Assembly: GCA_039812645.1 (NCBI GenBank)
Contig: JBDIAV010000020.1
Location: forward strand, 1 to 40,616
DNA: 40,616 nt
Reading direction: 5' to 3'
Source: Ancrocorticia sp039812645
GTDB taxonomy: Bacteria; Actinomycetota; Actinomycetes; Actinomycetales; Actinomycetaceae
The stretch's first letter is position 1. The number at the start of each line of letters is the position of its first letter. Below are positions 24,485 to 33,000 of this stretch, piece by piece. Made by a program: the position numbers and the translations under genes. The notes under the pieces are model-generated. The model searched no databases. It had not been told where the DNA came from and worked only from the letters and a program-made list of their open reading frames with translations.

Positions 24485-24612
24485 CTACCATGCCTCAATT
24501 GCGTGAAGTGAAAGGTTTATACACAAAGTCGCGGAAATTTGCCGGGGTGTCGTGTACAAAGCCTTCACTTGGCGGAACCTCTTGTCATAGCCCACCTCTA
24601 CAAAGGAGCACG

Positions 24613-25623
24613 ATGAGCTCGTCAACAGACACGGTTCAGGACCGCAAGGCTCCGGATGCAGCCGGAGATTCTGGCCAGGCTGCCCGGCGCTGGCGTATGC
24701 CGTGGCCGCAACTGATCGCCTGTCTTGCGATTCTTGTTGGCACAGCAGTGTTCCTGTACCCGCACGCCGCATCATGGTTCTCTCAGAAGGAGCAGTCTCG
24801 TGTTCTGGGAATGTCGCAGCAATGGATGGAACAGCCCCCGAACGACGACGCAGACTACAGGGTCGAGCAAATCGAACGTGCGCACAACTACAACGATGCC
24901 CTCGCCAGTGGGGCACAACTCATCGCAAACGAAAACGTGCCGGTTGGTGAGGGGGCGTCGTCGGACGAAACACTGATTTACGACGAGATTCTTTCGATTT
25001 CCGACTCCGGCTTTATGGGACGGCTCCGCTATGACGCCCTCAAAATCGACCTCCCTGTTTATCACGGTACGAGTGATGAGACGCTGAAACACGGCGTCGG
25101 GCATCTTGAAGGGACATCGCTTCCCGTTGGAGGAATCGGAACCCGTTCGGTCCTCACCGCCCACCGGGGGCTTCCCACGGCCACACTTTTTAATGAACTC
25201 AATCGCGCTGCAAAGGGAGACGTCATCACGGTGTCCGTGCTTGACCAGGTTCTCAGCTACCGGGTGATCGAGTCTCGGGTGATTGAACCGCATGAGACCG
25301 AAGCAATTCTTCCCGATCCAGATCGTGATCTCCTCACCCTCGTCACCTGTACACCGTTGGGCGTCAACAGTCACCGCATCCTCGTGACAGCGGAGCGGAT
25401 AACCCCCACGCCTACCGAAGAGATCGCCGCGGCGGAAGCGGCCCCAGACCTACCTGGATTCCCGTGGTGGGCGGTGATTCTAGCTGTGGTGATCGTGTTC
25501 GTCGTCGTTTATGTGTGGCGTTCCGGATATCCACCGAAGAAGGCGAGCGGTAAGAAAGCGGCGGGGCGGAAGGCTAATCGGGAAGCCGGAGATAGAACGG
25601 GCGAGAAGGCGGCTGATATATAG
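24613..25623 (+). CDS. Class C (pilin-polymerising) sortase
   Basis: A 336-residue membrane transpeptidase. It has transmembrane helices at ~32-49 and ~286-302, the topology of class C sortases, catalytic His184 in TAHRG, Cys246 in TLVTC and Arg255 in NSHRILV. A basic Lys/Arg/Ala-rich tail (~307-336) would be cytoplasmic. It should cleave LPLTG of the neighbouring pilin and join it to the YPKN lysine of the next subunit. The usual DPW/DPF lid motif before the catalytic domain is not visible; the region reads ENVPVGEGASSD instead. Start chosen at 24613, with AAAGGAG before ATG. Confidence 0.92.
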   Translation: MSSSTDTVQDRKAPDAAGDSGQAARRWRMPWPQLIACLAILVGTAVFLYPHAASWFSQKEQSRVLGMSQQWMEQPPNDDADYRVEQIERAHNYNDALASGAQLIANENVPVGEGASSDETLIYDEILSISDSGFMGRLRYDALKIDLPVYHGTSDETLKHGVGHLEGTSLPVGGIGTRSVLTAHRGLPTATLFNELNRAAKGDVITVSVLDQVLSYRVIESRVIEPHETEAILPDPDRDLLTLVTCTPLGVNSHRILVTAERITPTPTEEIAAAEAAPDLPGFPWWAVILAVVIVFVVVYVWRSGYPPKKASGKKAAGRKANREAGDRTGEKAADI

Positions 25624-25758
25624 GGGGACGAGCTCCCAGGTGCTGGGGTGGCCCGCGGCGTGCCTGCATTTGTGCTCTTCACCGTCAGCAGCTAAGTTCG
25701 AGTGGGCCGCGACGAGTAGGTTGCGGGTGCCACGAGAACTGCGACGTAGGAGAACACG

Positions 25759-26193
25759 ATGAGCGTACCCAACCCCGGTGAGGAGTTTCTGGCGCGCGTA
25801 GGGCTGGGAAATATGGACCCCGAGCTTCGTCGGTCATTCCTCGCGTACATGTACGAGTGGGTGCAGAGCGAAATTGGCGATCGACTTACCGACGGTTTGA
25901 GCGACGAGCAGATGGCTGAGTTCGAGGCGATCATGGAAGGCGACGCCGCGGTTGTCGACTCGTGGATCGCGGAACATGCGCCCGAGTACCTGACTGATGC
26001 GCGGTATCTACGAATCGTCCAGGGTGCCCCGGACGCGGATGAGGCCGGGCTGCGCCAGGAATACGTGAGCTCTCGATGGATCGAAGTAGTGCGACCAGAC
26101 TTCAAGGAAGTTACCGCAGCGGTGTGGGCAGATGTTACGCAGATGATCCGCGAGAATCGTGAGGCAATCCTGGCCGCGAGCCTCGAGGAGTAG
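25759..26193 (+). CDS. DUF5663-like protein
   Basis: A 144-residue, mostly helical acidic protein. The segment ending RLTDGLSDEQMAEFEAIM followed by WIAEHAPEY resembles the DUF5663 family, short proteins or domains of unknown function often seen in bacterial genomes with high Asp/Glu content. No signal peptide or membrane segment is seen. The ribosome-binding site GTAGGAGAACACG precedes ATG. It is the last gene before the duplicated hrpA end at 26220, so it marks the left flank of the inserted island. Confidence 0.6.
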   Translation: MSVPNPGEEFLARVGLGNMDPELRRSFLAYMYEWVQSEIGDRLTDGLSDEQMAEFEAIMEGDAAVVDSWIAEHAPEYLTDARYLRIVQGAPDADEAGLRQEYVSSRWIEVVRPDFKEVTAAVWADVTQMIRENREAILAASLEE

Positions 26194-26219
26194 GTGGGCT
26201 GGGCCTTCGAGCCTTGGCT

Positions 26220-26305
26220 TACACGCCGGCGAGAAGCTTTTCGATGCGTTTCGCGCTGACTTTGCCCTGCGTGCCAAGCTGCTGGGCGAACAGCGAGATA
26301 CACAA
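26220..26305 (-). repeat. Displaced copy of the hrpA 3' end (left boundary repeat)
   Basis: Matches 30024-30109 with a 47-bp identical core (26226-26272) and only a few mismatches overall. On the minus strand it still reads the HrpA C-terminus SLFAQQLGTQGKV through AGV and stop (TAA rather than TAG). Most differences are synonymous, so this copy evolved as a real hrpA end before it was separated. Confidence 0.88.
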
Positions 26306-26332
26306 ACCTTCTGGCGCTCAGTAGAAGCGCGG

Positions 26333-26364
26333 ACAACACTTTACTGTTTTTGGTAAAGTATTGT
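26333..26364. promoter_or_regulatory. Candidate AbiEi operator
   Basis: ACAACACTTTAC (26333-26344) and GTAAAGTATTGT (26353-26364) form a 12-bp inverted repeat with one mismatch, immediately upstream of abiEi. AbiEi antitoxins of type IV systems are known to repress their own promoter by binding inverted repeats. This site overlaps the alternative TTG start, supporting GTG 26367. Confidence 0.6.
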
Positions 26365-26366
26365 CT

Positions 26367-26936
26367 GTGACGATTCGTGATGACTTATGGGAAGTGGCCA
26401 TAGATCAGTATGGCTATGTGACTTCTCTCGATGCGCACAGCCTTGGCATTCCAGTTGTCGAATTGGGGAAATTGGCGGCAAGGGGGAAGCTCGAACGGCT
26501 CTGGCAAGGGGTGTATCGTTTCCCGGAGTGGCCTATATCTGCCAATGACCATCTGATGGAGGCAGTGTTGTGGACACGGGATTCTCGTGCAGTGCTATCT
26601 CATGAGACGGCTTTGGAAGTGTATGAACTGTGCGATATTAATCCAGACAAAGTCCATGTCACGATACCTGCAAGGGCTAAGAAGCTACGCAGGCGAACAG
26701 CACCCGCATCTCTGATTGTTCACTACGAAGATCTGGAACCGGTACAAGTGGGGTGGTGGGAGGGAATCCCTACTGTCACGGTTCCTACCGCCATCAGTCA
26801 ATGTATTGCTACTGGAACGCGGGCAGATTTGGTACTTCAAGCGATCGATACTGCCAGAAGACTTGGCCGAATTGACCGTGCAACTGCTGAACATCAGCGG
26901 GTTGCCCTACGAGGGAAGAGTGGTCATGGTGCTTGA
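26367..26936 (+). CDS. abiEi: AbiEi-family antitoxin (type IV toxin-antitoxin)
   Basis: A 189-residue protein. The N-terminal winged helix-turn-helix (~1-70, GYVTSLDAHSLGIPVVELGKLAARG then WQGVYRF) is typical of AbiEi, and the C-terminal part (~75-189) fits the AbiEi antitoxin domain with VTVPTAISQCI. In known systems AbiEi represses the operon and counteracts AbiEii without direct binding, giving phage abortive infection. GTG 26367 is chosen because the operator covers TTG 26361. It overlaps abiEii by 11 bp. Confidence 0.85.
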   Translation: MTIRDDLWEVAIDQYGYVTSLDAHSLGIPVVELGKLAARGKLERLWQGVYRFPEWPISANDHLMEAVLWTRDSRAVLSHETALEVYELCDINPDKVHVTIPARAKKLRRRTAPASLIVHYEDLEPVQVGWWEGIPTVTVPTAISQCIATGTRADLVLQAIDTARRLGRIDRATAEHQRVALRGKSGHGA

Positions 26937-27819
26937 CTTACCTGATAAGAAGCGCCCGGCTCCAAGCGTTCAAGCAATGGAGAGATGGATTCATGACGCA
27001 CAGAAGCAGACTGGTATTGCGCCAAAACGGCTTGGTTGGATCGTTGCCACGACAGTGGTTGTGGCGGCGCTACAACGTGCCCTGGAGGGCGACTCTCCTT
27101 TGTTTTTGGTAAAAGGAGGTGTCTACTTGGAACTCAATCTGGGGTTGCGCTCGCGTGCAACGACAGATGTTGACACTATGTTTAGAGGGCAGCTATCTGA
27201 GTTTTCAGACAAGCTGGATGAAGCACTGTCTCTGCCTTGGGGACCATTCGAGCTCATTCGCACTGAAATCGAAACCATTGATGCCCCGAAACTAATTAAG
27301 CCACGTCGCTTCTGGGTGAAGCTTCATGCCAAAGGATCCGTGTGGCGTAAAGTCAAAATCGAAGTTTCTTTTCCTGAAGGAAGCATGGCAGGAAGAGATA
27401 TGCCCATACCAGTTCCTTCCGTAGGATATTTTGGACTTCAGCCCCCTGAATACTTAATGGGGATTGCCATGGATTATCAGGTTGCTCAGAAGCTCCATGC
27501 TGCATCTGATCCGGATGAAGAAGGGTATGAGAATCAGCGTGTGCACGACATTCTCGACCTGTTACTTATCAAAGATGCTTTCTATGAGAGGTCAACGTTA
27601 TCTTTGCGGGAGGCGTGTTCCGATATTTTCAGATACCGCGCTGCCGAGGCTGAAGAACTTGAGCGCCCTGTCAGGTATTGGCCACCAGTATTCCGAATCA
27701 ACGGTTACTGGCGAGTTGCATACCCTCCCCTTGCTGAGACTCTTGGCATTGCGTTAGACGTTGATGAAGCTGTTGCTGCCGTTGAAGCGTGGGTAAAGGA
27801 AATTGACAATATGCTTTGA
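26926..27819 (+). CDS. abiEii: AbiEii-family nucleotidyltransferase toxin
   Basis: A 297-residue toxin of the AbiEii/DNA polymerase beta-like nucleotidyltransferase family. Seen are KGGVYLELNLG (~66-76), the metal-binding TTDVD (~83-87), the KVKIEVSF strand supplying a later acid (~145-152), and KLHAASDPD ... RVHDILDLLLI (~190-215), the conserved C-terminal signature. AbiEii-type enzymes such as MenT transfer nucleotides to tRNA acceptor ends, or bind GTP, and stop growth when unchecked. It overlaps the antitoxin gene, so translation is coupled. Confidence 0.88.
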   Translation: MVLDLPDKKRPAPSVQAMERWIHDAQKQTGIAPKRLGWIVATTVVVAALQRALEGDSPLFLVKGGVYLELNLGLRSRATTDVDTMFRGQLSEFSDKLDEALSLPWGPFELIRTEIETIDAPKLIKPRRFWVKLHAKGSVWRKVKIEVSFPEGSMAGRDMPIPVPSVGYFGLQPPEYLMGIAMDYQVAQKLHAASDPDEEGYENQRVHDILDLLLIKDAFYERSTLSLREACSDIFRYRAAEAEELERPVRYWPPVFRINGYWRVAYPPLAETLGIALDVDEAVAAVEAWVKEIDNML

Positions 27820-27921
27820 AGAAACCTGTAACTAAGTCTGGAATCCATCTCCGTAATCCCCCCTTGGTGTGACATAGGTACGCAGGTGCCGTGATTTTGG
27901 AGACGGATTTCAAGCGGAGGT

Positions 27922-29100
27922 CTATGTTGGTGGGGTCCAGCAGAGCCGGTATTTGCTTCCAAGCGGTGGGTTTTCCCGCTCTAGATGCATTGTCCAACTG
28001 CTCTCCGGGGGTGCCACATGAGTTACAGTGAAGAGATTTCGTCCATTGATATAGTCAGTTTCGGTCTGATCGTACGACTGATTTCGCGTCACTTCTAGAT
28101 GATGGTGTCGAGTACCTAGGTCATCTGGAATGGTGACGGAATAGTTGAGCCTCTCGATCGGGTTGGTGATGTCGAGGCTGACGAAGTCAGATTCTCCTAC
28201 TGTAGGGATTTTATTGGTTGGCCGTTCCCGCAGGCCAGATAGTGTTGCTGGTCTAAAGCCGGTTATTCCCACTTGGGTTTCGATTGAGAATGTCTCATTA
28301 GGTCGTAGGGCAGGCTCGAAGTCAATGAAGAAAGTAAGGTGGGTAGTTACATTGTGGAAGTGCTGTACGAGGCACTCCCCGTTTCCTGAGCGGTAACAAT
28401 TGATTGTTTTCAGCTCTGGAGGTGTGAAGAAGTTAAATGGAATGTCGGACTCGTCTCGGCGAGATAGGTTCCATCGCCAATAGCGGATTGGCGTAATGGC
28501 TGTGAGTTCTCGCTTGAGTGAGTAGGTAGCGTCAAGGTAGCCGTTGTGCTGAGACTTTGACATCTCGATGTGTGTCGAGAAAAAATTGTATACGCGGTCT
28601 TTTGTGACAGTCTGGGTTGCTCCGTTGTTCAAATCAGGTTGTGCCCTGTTACCTAGCCTTTCGGCTGCTTCTTTAATTGCACTGGATGCCACGCTGAGGG
28701 CTGCCTTGAGGTTGCCATCTGACCGCTGACTGTCATATACAACTGGAGTTATACCACTAAGGTCACTTGGGATTTTGACAGGGTTAGATTTATCAATCAC
28801 CCAGAATGCGCGTTCGCGGCCAAGAAGTCCTACCAAAATTCCGAGTTCAAATGTGGCATTGTCGCGTGGGCTTGGTTGGTTCTTGCCCCGGCTCAAGGTC
28901 TGATCGTCAGGACCCAAAATAACCACGCCGTAGTCCTGGTCGCGAAATGCTTTGAGAATATCGTCGAGAGGTGTGTTGCTAGGGTTAAAGATTGTCTGCC
29001 ATGGCGTTATCTCAAAATCCCAGTGGAGAAGTTGGGTCAGTGCATCAACAGTCTTGATTTGCTCACTTGAACTTGCGATGACAAGTCGTGGTTTGGTCAT
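27922..29100 (-). CDS. TIR-like (PF10137/CAP12-type) putative defence effector with novel C-terminal domain
   Basis: About 392 residues. The N-terminal ~150 fit the predicted nucleotide-binding TIR-like family (PF10137): RLVIASSSE (~5-13), a DYGVVILGPDD strand (~56-66) and RDNATFELGILVGLLGRER (~79-97), whose Glu85 matches the catalytic glutamate of NAD-cleaving TIR proteins. CBASS CAP12 TIR-STING proteins use the same domain to destroy NAD+. The C-terminal ~220 residues (rich in aromatic, His and Thr residues; strand-like) match no domain I know and may be the sensor. No CD-NTase is nearby. Start: ATG 29100 fits the family; ATG 29127 and TTG 29148 are alternatives with no better ribosome-binding site. 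It converges with abiEii. Confidence 0.75.
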   Translation of the reverse strand: MTKPRLVIASSSEQIKTVDALTQLLHWDFEITPWQTIFNPSNTPLDDILKAFRDQDYGVVILGPDDQTLSRGKNQPSPRDNATFELGILVGLLGRERAFWVIDKSNPVKIPSDLSGITPVVYDSQRSDGNLKAALSVASSAIKEAAERLGNRAQPDLNNGATQTVTKDRVYNFFSTHIEMSKSQHNGYLDATYSLKRELTAITPIRYWRWNLSRRDESDIPFNFFTPPELKTINCYRSGNGECLVQHFHNVTTHLTFFIDFEPALRPNETFSIETQVGITGFRPATLSGLRERPTNKIPTVGESDFVSLDITNPIERLNYSVTIPDDLGTRHHHLEVTRNQSYDQTETDYINGRNLFTVTHVAPPESSWTMHLERENPPLGSKYRLCWTPPT

Positions 29101-29179
29101 ACCCCAGATGGTACGGGAGAGGTTCATTGGTTGTCCGGGATATTGCAAGTGGTGGAAAGAGATTATTGTCTACCCATAG

Positions 29180-29206
29180 TTCTGTACGTAGAATGTGTGT
29201 ACAGAA
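29180..29206. promoter_or_regulatory. Candidate operator of the DUF1778/GNAT toxin-antitoxin operon
   Basis: TTCTGTAC (29180-29187) and GTACAGAA (29199-29206) form a perfect 8-bp inverted repeat with an 11-nt spacer. It immediately precedes the ribosome-binding site of the antitoxin gene. Ribbon-helix-helix antitoxins of this type autoregulate at such palindromes. Confidence 0.6.
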
Positions 29207-29219
29207 GGAGGGTGTGACT

Positions 29220-29522
29220 ATGACGGACACGATTCCGGTTATTCGTCAGCAAAAGAGTCAGCGAATAAATCTTCGCGCAACAGAGCGTCAGGAACAATTG
29301 TTGCGTATGGCAGCTGAATCCACGGATCATTCGTTGACGGAGTTTATTCTTCGGAGTGCGGTGGAAGAGGCTGAGAAGGTGTTGGCTGATCGACGTTGGT
29401 TCGCCGCGTCTGATGAACAGTTCGCAGAATTTCAAAGGCTATTGGATGAACCCCTGCCGTCCACGAAGAAGTTTGAGAGGCTGTTCTCTCGCCCTTCTCA
29501 GTTCGATGAGCCTGTGGAATGA
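29220..29522 (+). CDS. DUF1778 (TacA-like) ribbon-helix-helix antitoxin
   Basis: A 100-residue antitoxin. SQRINLRATERQEQLLRMAAE (split here: SQRINLRATERQ then EQLLRMAAE) is the ribbon and first helix of the DUF1778 fold, followed by HSLTEFILRSAVEEAEK. The acidic C-terminus (~60-100, DEQFAEFQRLLDEPLPS) is the part that wraps the toxin. AAGGAGGGTGTGACT precedes the ATG. Its stop overlaps the GNAT start as ATGA, the standard arrangement of tacAT/ataRT operons. Confidence 0.88.
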   Translation: MTDTIPVIRQQKSQRINLRATERQEQLLRMAAESTDHSLTEFILRSAVEEAEKVLADRRWFAASDEQFAEFQRLLDEPLPSTKKFERLFSRPSQFDEPVE

Positions 29523-30022
29523 GTGGGCTCAACGCTCCACGTAAACTCCAACGTACAGATTCTCGACAAGACTTCGATAGCGGAGCTATTGAACTGGACG
29601 AGTGGCTTAAGAAATATGCGTGGCAAAATCAGCGGGACAACAACGCGACCACCTACGTGATTACAGATGGTGATCGTGTTGTTGCTTATTACGCGATTGC
29701 CATGGCGGCAGTTGCTAAGATTGATGCTCCCTTGAAAATTGCCAAGGGACGTCCCGCTCAAATCCCGTGTATTCTTCTGGCTCGTCTGGCTGTGGACAAG
29801 GAGTATGGCGGCCAGGGTCTCGGGTGGGAGCTACTGCGTGATGCGCTGATTCGCACTGTTTATCTGAGTGAATCCATCGGTGCTGCTGCGGTTCTCATCC
29901 ATTGCTTAGATACGACTGCGCGCTCCTTCTATCTCCACCATGGTGACTTTCTTTCGTCGCCGATTGACCCCTGTCATCTGATGGTCTCGATAAAGGAACT
30001 AAAGAAGCTTGTAACCCGATAG
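29519..30022 (+). CDS. GNAT-family acetyltransferase toxin (TacT/AtaT-like)
   Basis: A 167-residue GNAT. The acetyl-CoA loop lies in LARLAVDKEYGGQGLGWELL (~82-101; pattern Q/R-x-x-G-x-G/A), and a Tyr near the C-terminus (SFYLHHGDF, ~140-148) matches the catalytic Tyr of TacT. Such toxins acetylate the amino group of charged tRNAs and block translation. With the overlapping DUF1778 antitoxin it forms a type II system. Its stop is directly next to the hrpA stop; the genes converge with no gap, marking the right end of the island. Confidence 0.9.
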   Translation: MSGLNAPRKLQRTDSRQDFDSGAIELDEWLKKYAWQNQRDNNATTYVITDGDRVVAYYAIAMAAVAKIDAPLKIAKGRPAQIPCILLARLAVDKEYGGQGLGWELLRDALIRTVYLSESIGAAAVLIHCLDTTARSFYLHHGDFLSSPIDPCHLMVSIKELKKLVTR

Positions 30023-33000
30023 CTACACCCCGGCGAGAAGCTTTTCGATGCGTTTCGCGCTGACTTTGCCCTGCGTACCGAGCTGCTGGGCGAACAGCGA
30101 GACGCGCAACTCTTGGAGCATCCAGCGGGCGTCGCGGAGCACGCCCGCCGTGGCAGGATCATAGGGTTGTCCTGCCGCTTTGCGGCGTGCGGCAGCAATC
30201 TTCTCCGAGACATCCTGCACCTGCCACGCCAACGAATCATCCGCGGTGGGGTTGAGTTGCGCCTTGTCGATGCGTAGCCCGGCCGCCTTGAGGTAGCGCA
30301 CCAGATGCGGGAGCTTGTCTTCGGGAGTGTCGTAGAGGAATCCAGCTGGCATGAGATCCGCCAACTGGTCGCGCACATCCGTTACTGTGCCCAGTAATAC
30401 AATCGACGAATTTGCCTTGATCGCCTGCTGAACACCCGCCCACTCAGTGCAGATTGTTGCCGTGAGTTGGGCAAGCCGATACACCTCGTCCTCGTGACGG
30501 TCGCGAACCCAAGATCGCATGGCCTCCCAGTCAGACTTGGCGCGCAGTTCCCCGAGAGTTACCCGGTTCTGTGCGGACCACTTGTCCGCAAGATTGCGTG
30601 CTGCAGTGAGCTGTAGGTCCGTGACCAGCGCCGATGTGCTTGGATACGGAGTGCCCGCGAGAGCCAGCGACTGCTGACCGTTCCACCGCGAAGTGATTCG
30701 CGCTTCGGGCAGTGCGACATTCTGGGTGAGCAACTGGATGACGCCCTGCCGGTGCTCGCGCACCTGATCAGTAGGCTCGGCAAGCACCGAGAACTGCACC
30801 TGCTTGGTCTTCTTGCCCGTTGTATCGGCGACGACGAGCGCTGGGTATCCTCGCACCACCATTCCGTGCGGGCCGGTTGTTTCGATCGACGACGGAATGA
30901 CACCGTCGGGAACATTGGGCCAATCGGTGAGAGGCTCAGCCGACGCCATCTGCGCGCGAGCCTCTGCCTCCGCGGCGTGAATGGCCGCGCGCGCCTTGTC
31001 GCCGTTGTCGACTCCAGGCTTGGCTCCGGAATCTCGAGGGCTGGTGCCGCCGTCGCCGAGAAGACCGCGCCGCGCCTCGTCGAGGGCGAGCGCCACGGCG
31101 CCCTTGACCACGTTCTCCACCGCGGACTTCGCGCGCGGCGCGAGCGAGCGCTGCACGTAGGCGAGGCTGGTGCTCTCTTCGAGGATCGCGCCGCGCTCCG
31201 AGCGCACCCGGAAGTTCATCTGCAAGTGAGGTGGCAGTTCCACCTCGGCCCAGTCGGCATCCTCGATCCAGAAGCCGCGCAGCTTGAACACCGCGTCGGT
31301 GAAGGCCTGGCGGAATGTCTGCGAGCTCGGGTTCGAACCCTCGGCGGAGTCCTGCGACTCGTCGAGGAGCGGCAGAATCGCGCGCGCCACGTCGGGGGCG
31401 GGCACCAGCTGGCGCCGGATCCGCTTGGGCAGGGCACGAATGGTGCCGATGACGAGCTCCTCACGCAAGCCGGGAACAAGCCAGTCGAAGCCGACATCGT
31501 CGACCTGCGGAAGAAGCGTGACGGGGATGGTGACGGTGACGCCGTCGCCGTATTTGCCGGGGTTGAAGGCGTATTCGAGGGGAAGGGTGAGGTCGCCCTG
31601 GACCCATTCGGTGGGGAAGTCGGCGCCGGACGCGGAGGTTTCGCCGAGCAGGAATTCCTGGGTGAAATTGAGCAGGTCGGGGTGCTCGTGCCGTTCCTTC
31701 TTCCACCACGAGTCGAAGTGGCGGCCGGAGACAATATTGTCCGGGATGCGTTCCTCGTAGAAGGCGGCGAGGGCATCTTCGTCCGCGATAAGGCCGTGGC
31801 GGCGGAGTTTCTGTTCGGTTTCGGCCGCTTCCTCGAGAGCCTTCGCGTTCTCCTTGAGGAACGTGTGGTGGGTGCGCCACTCGCCCTCAACGAGCGCGTG
31901 GCGGATGAACATCTCGCGGGCCAGTTCCCGGGCGGAGTCGGTGCCGACGGAGTTGAGGAGGATTTGGCGGTCGGCCACCAGCGTCATGCCGTAGAGCGTC
32001 ACCTTCTCCTTGCACATGGCGGCGCCATTGCGTGAACTCCAGATCGGCTCCGAGAAGGATCGCTTCGTCAGATGCTTGGCGAGCGGCTCAATCCAGTGCG
32101 GCTCGATGGCGGCTACGGTGCGCGCGAAGAGGCGCGAGGTTTCGACGAGTTCGGCGGCCATCACCCACGCGGGGGTGCGGCGATGCAAACCGGAACCGGG
32201 CCAAATGACGAAGTGCGTGCCGCGTGCGCCGAGATAATCGCGGGTGCGCTCGGACCAGTTGCCGAGGTTGGAGAGCAGCCCGACAAGCATGGAGCGGTGG
32301 ATTGCGCCAGCCTCGGGGGTGTCTGATGAGCGTCCGAGCTCACGCACGGCGGCGGCCACAGCGCCGGAGTCCGGGGTGGCACCAAGGGCGGCAGGTCCGG
32401 TGAGGTCCGTCTCGCGGATCTGACGGGACGAGGGGAGAGCGAGCGGATGAATGGTGAGGTCAAGTGACCGGGCCATTTGCTGGAGCTGAGAGACCACGTC
32501 CGTCCACTCGCGGTACCGCAGGTAGTTGAGGAACTCGCCACGGCACATGCGGCGGAATTGCGAACCGGAGAGTTCACGCTGCTGCGTGTGCAGGTAGCGC
32601 CACAGCGTGAGGTAGGCGAGGAAATCCGAGGAACTCGCGGTGAAGCGGGCATGCAGCTGATCCGCTTGGGCGCGCTTCTCAGTGGGGCGCTCGCGCACGT
32701 CCTGCACCGAGAGAGCGGCGACAAGGACAAGTACCTCGGAGGCGCAGCCGTTCTTCTGGGCCTCGATGAGCATGCGGCCGAGCCGCGGATCGATGGGCAG
32801 GCGGGCGAGTTGGTGGCCAATGCGGGTGAGGCGAGGGCCGTAGTGATGGCCCCGCGTCTCCCGGGTGTCGATCGCGCCGATTTCCTCGAGCAGCTGGGTG
32901 CCGGCGCGGACGGCGCGTTCATCTGGTGGATCGATGAAGGGGAATTTCGAAACGTCACCGAGGCCGAGCGAGACCATCTGCAGGATGACAGAGGCCAGCG

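Larger units (their letters stand above)
26220..30109. mobile_element. Candidate defence island inserted at the 3' end of hrpA
   Basis: The segment is bounded by direct copies of the hrpA 3' end (26220-26305 and 30024-30109, offset 3804). Inside are AbiEi, AbiEii, a TIR-like protein and a DUF1778/GNAT pair, with nothing housekeeping. Duplication of a gene end that leaves the gene intact is how integrative elements mark their attachment sites. No integrase or recombinase lies within, so it is a remnant, a satellite moved in trans, or the product of homologous recombination between strains. Seen directly: the repeat and gene content. The mobility is inferred. Confidence 0.6.

Noticed and set aside
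27922..29100. TIR-like protein considered as part of a CBASS or Thoeris system
   Set aside because: No CD-NTase, ThsA/SIR2-type or SLOG partner is present in the window and no STING/SAVED domain is visible; kept as a standalone candidate.
30752..32035. Long plus-strand open frame opposite hrpA
   Set aside because: It is an antisense shadow of the GC-rich hrpA coding sequence with low-information composition; hrpA has all helicase motifs.
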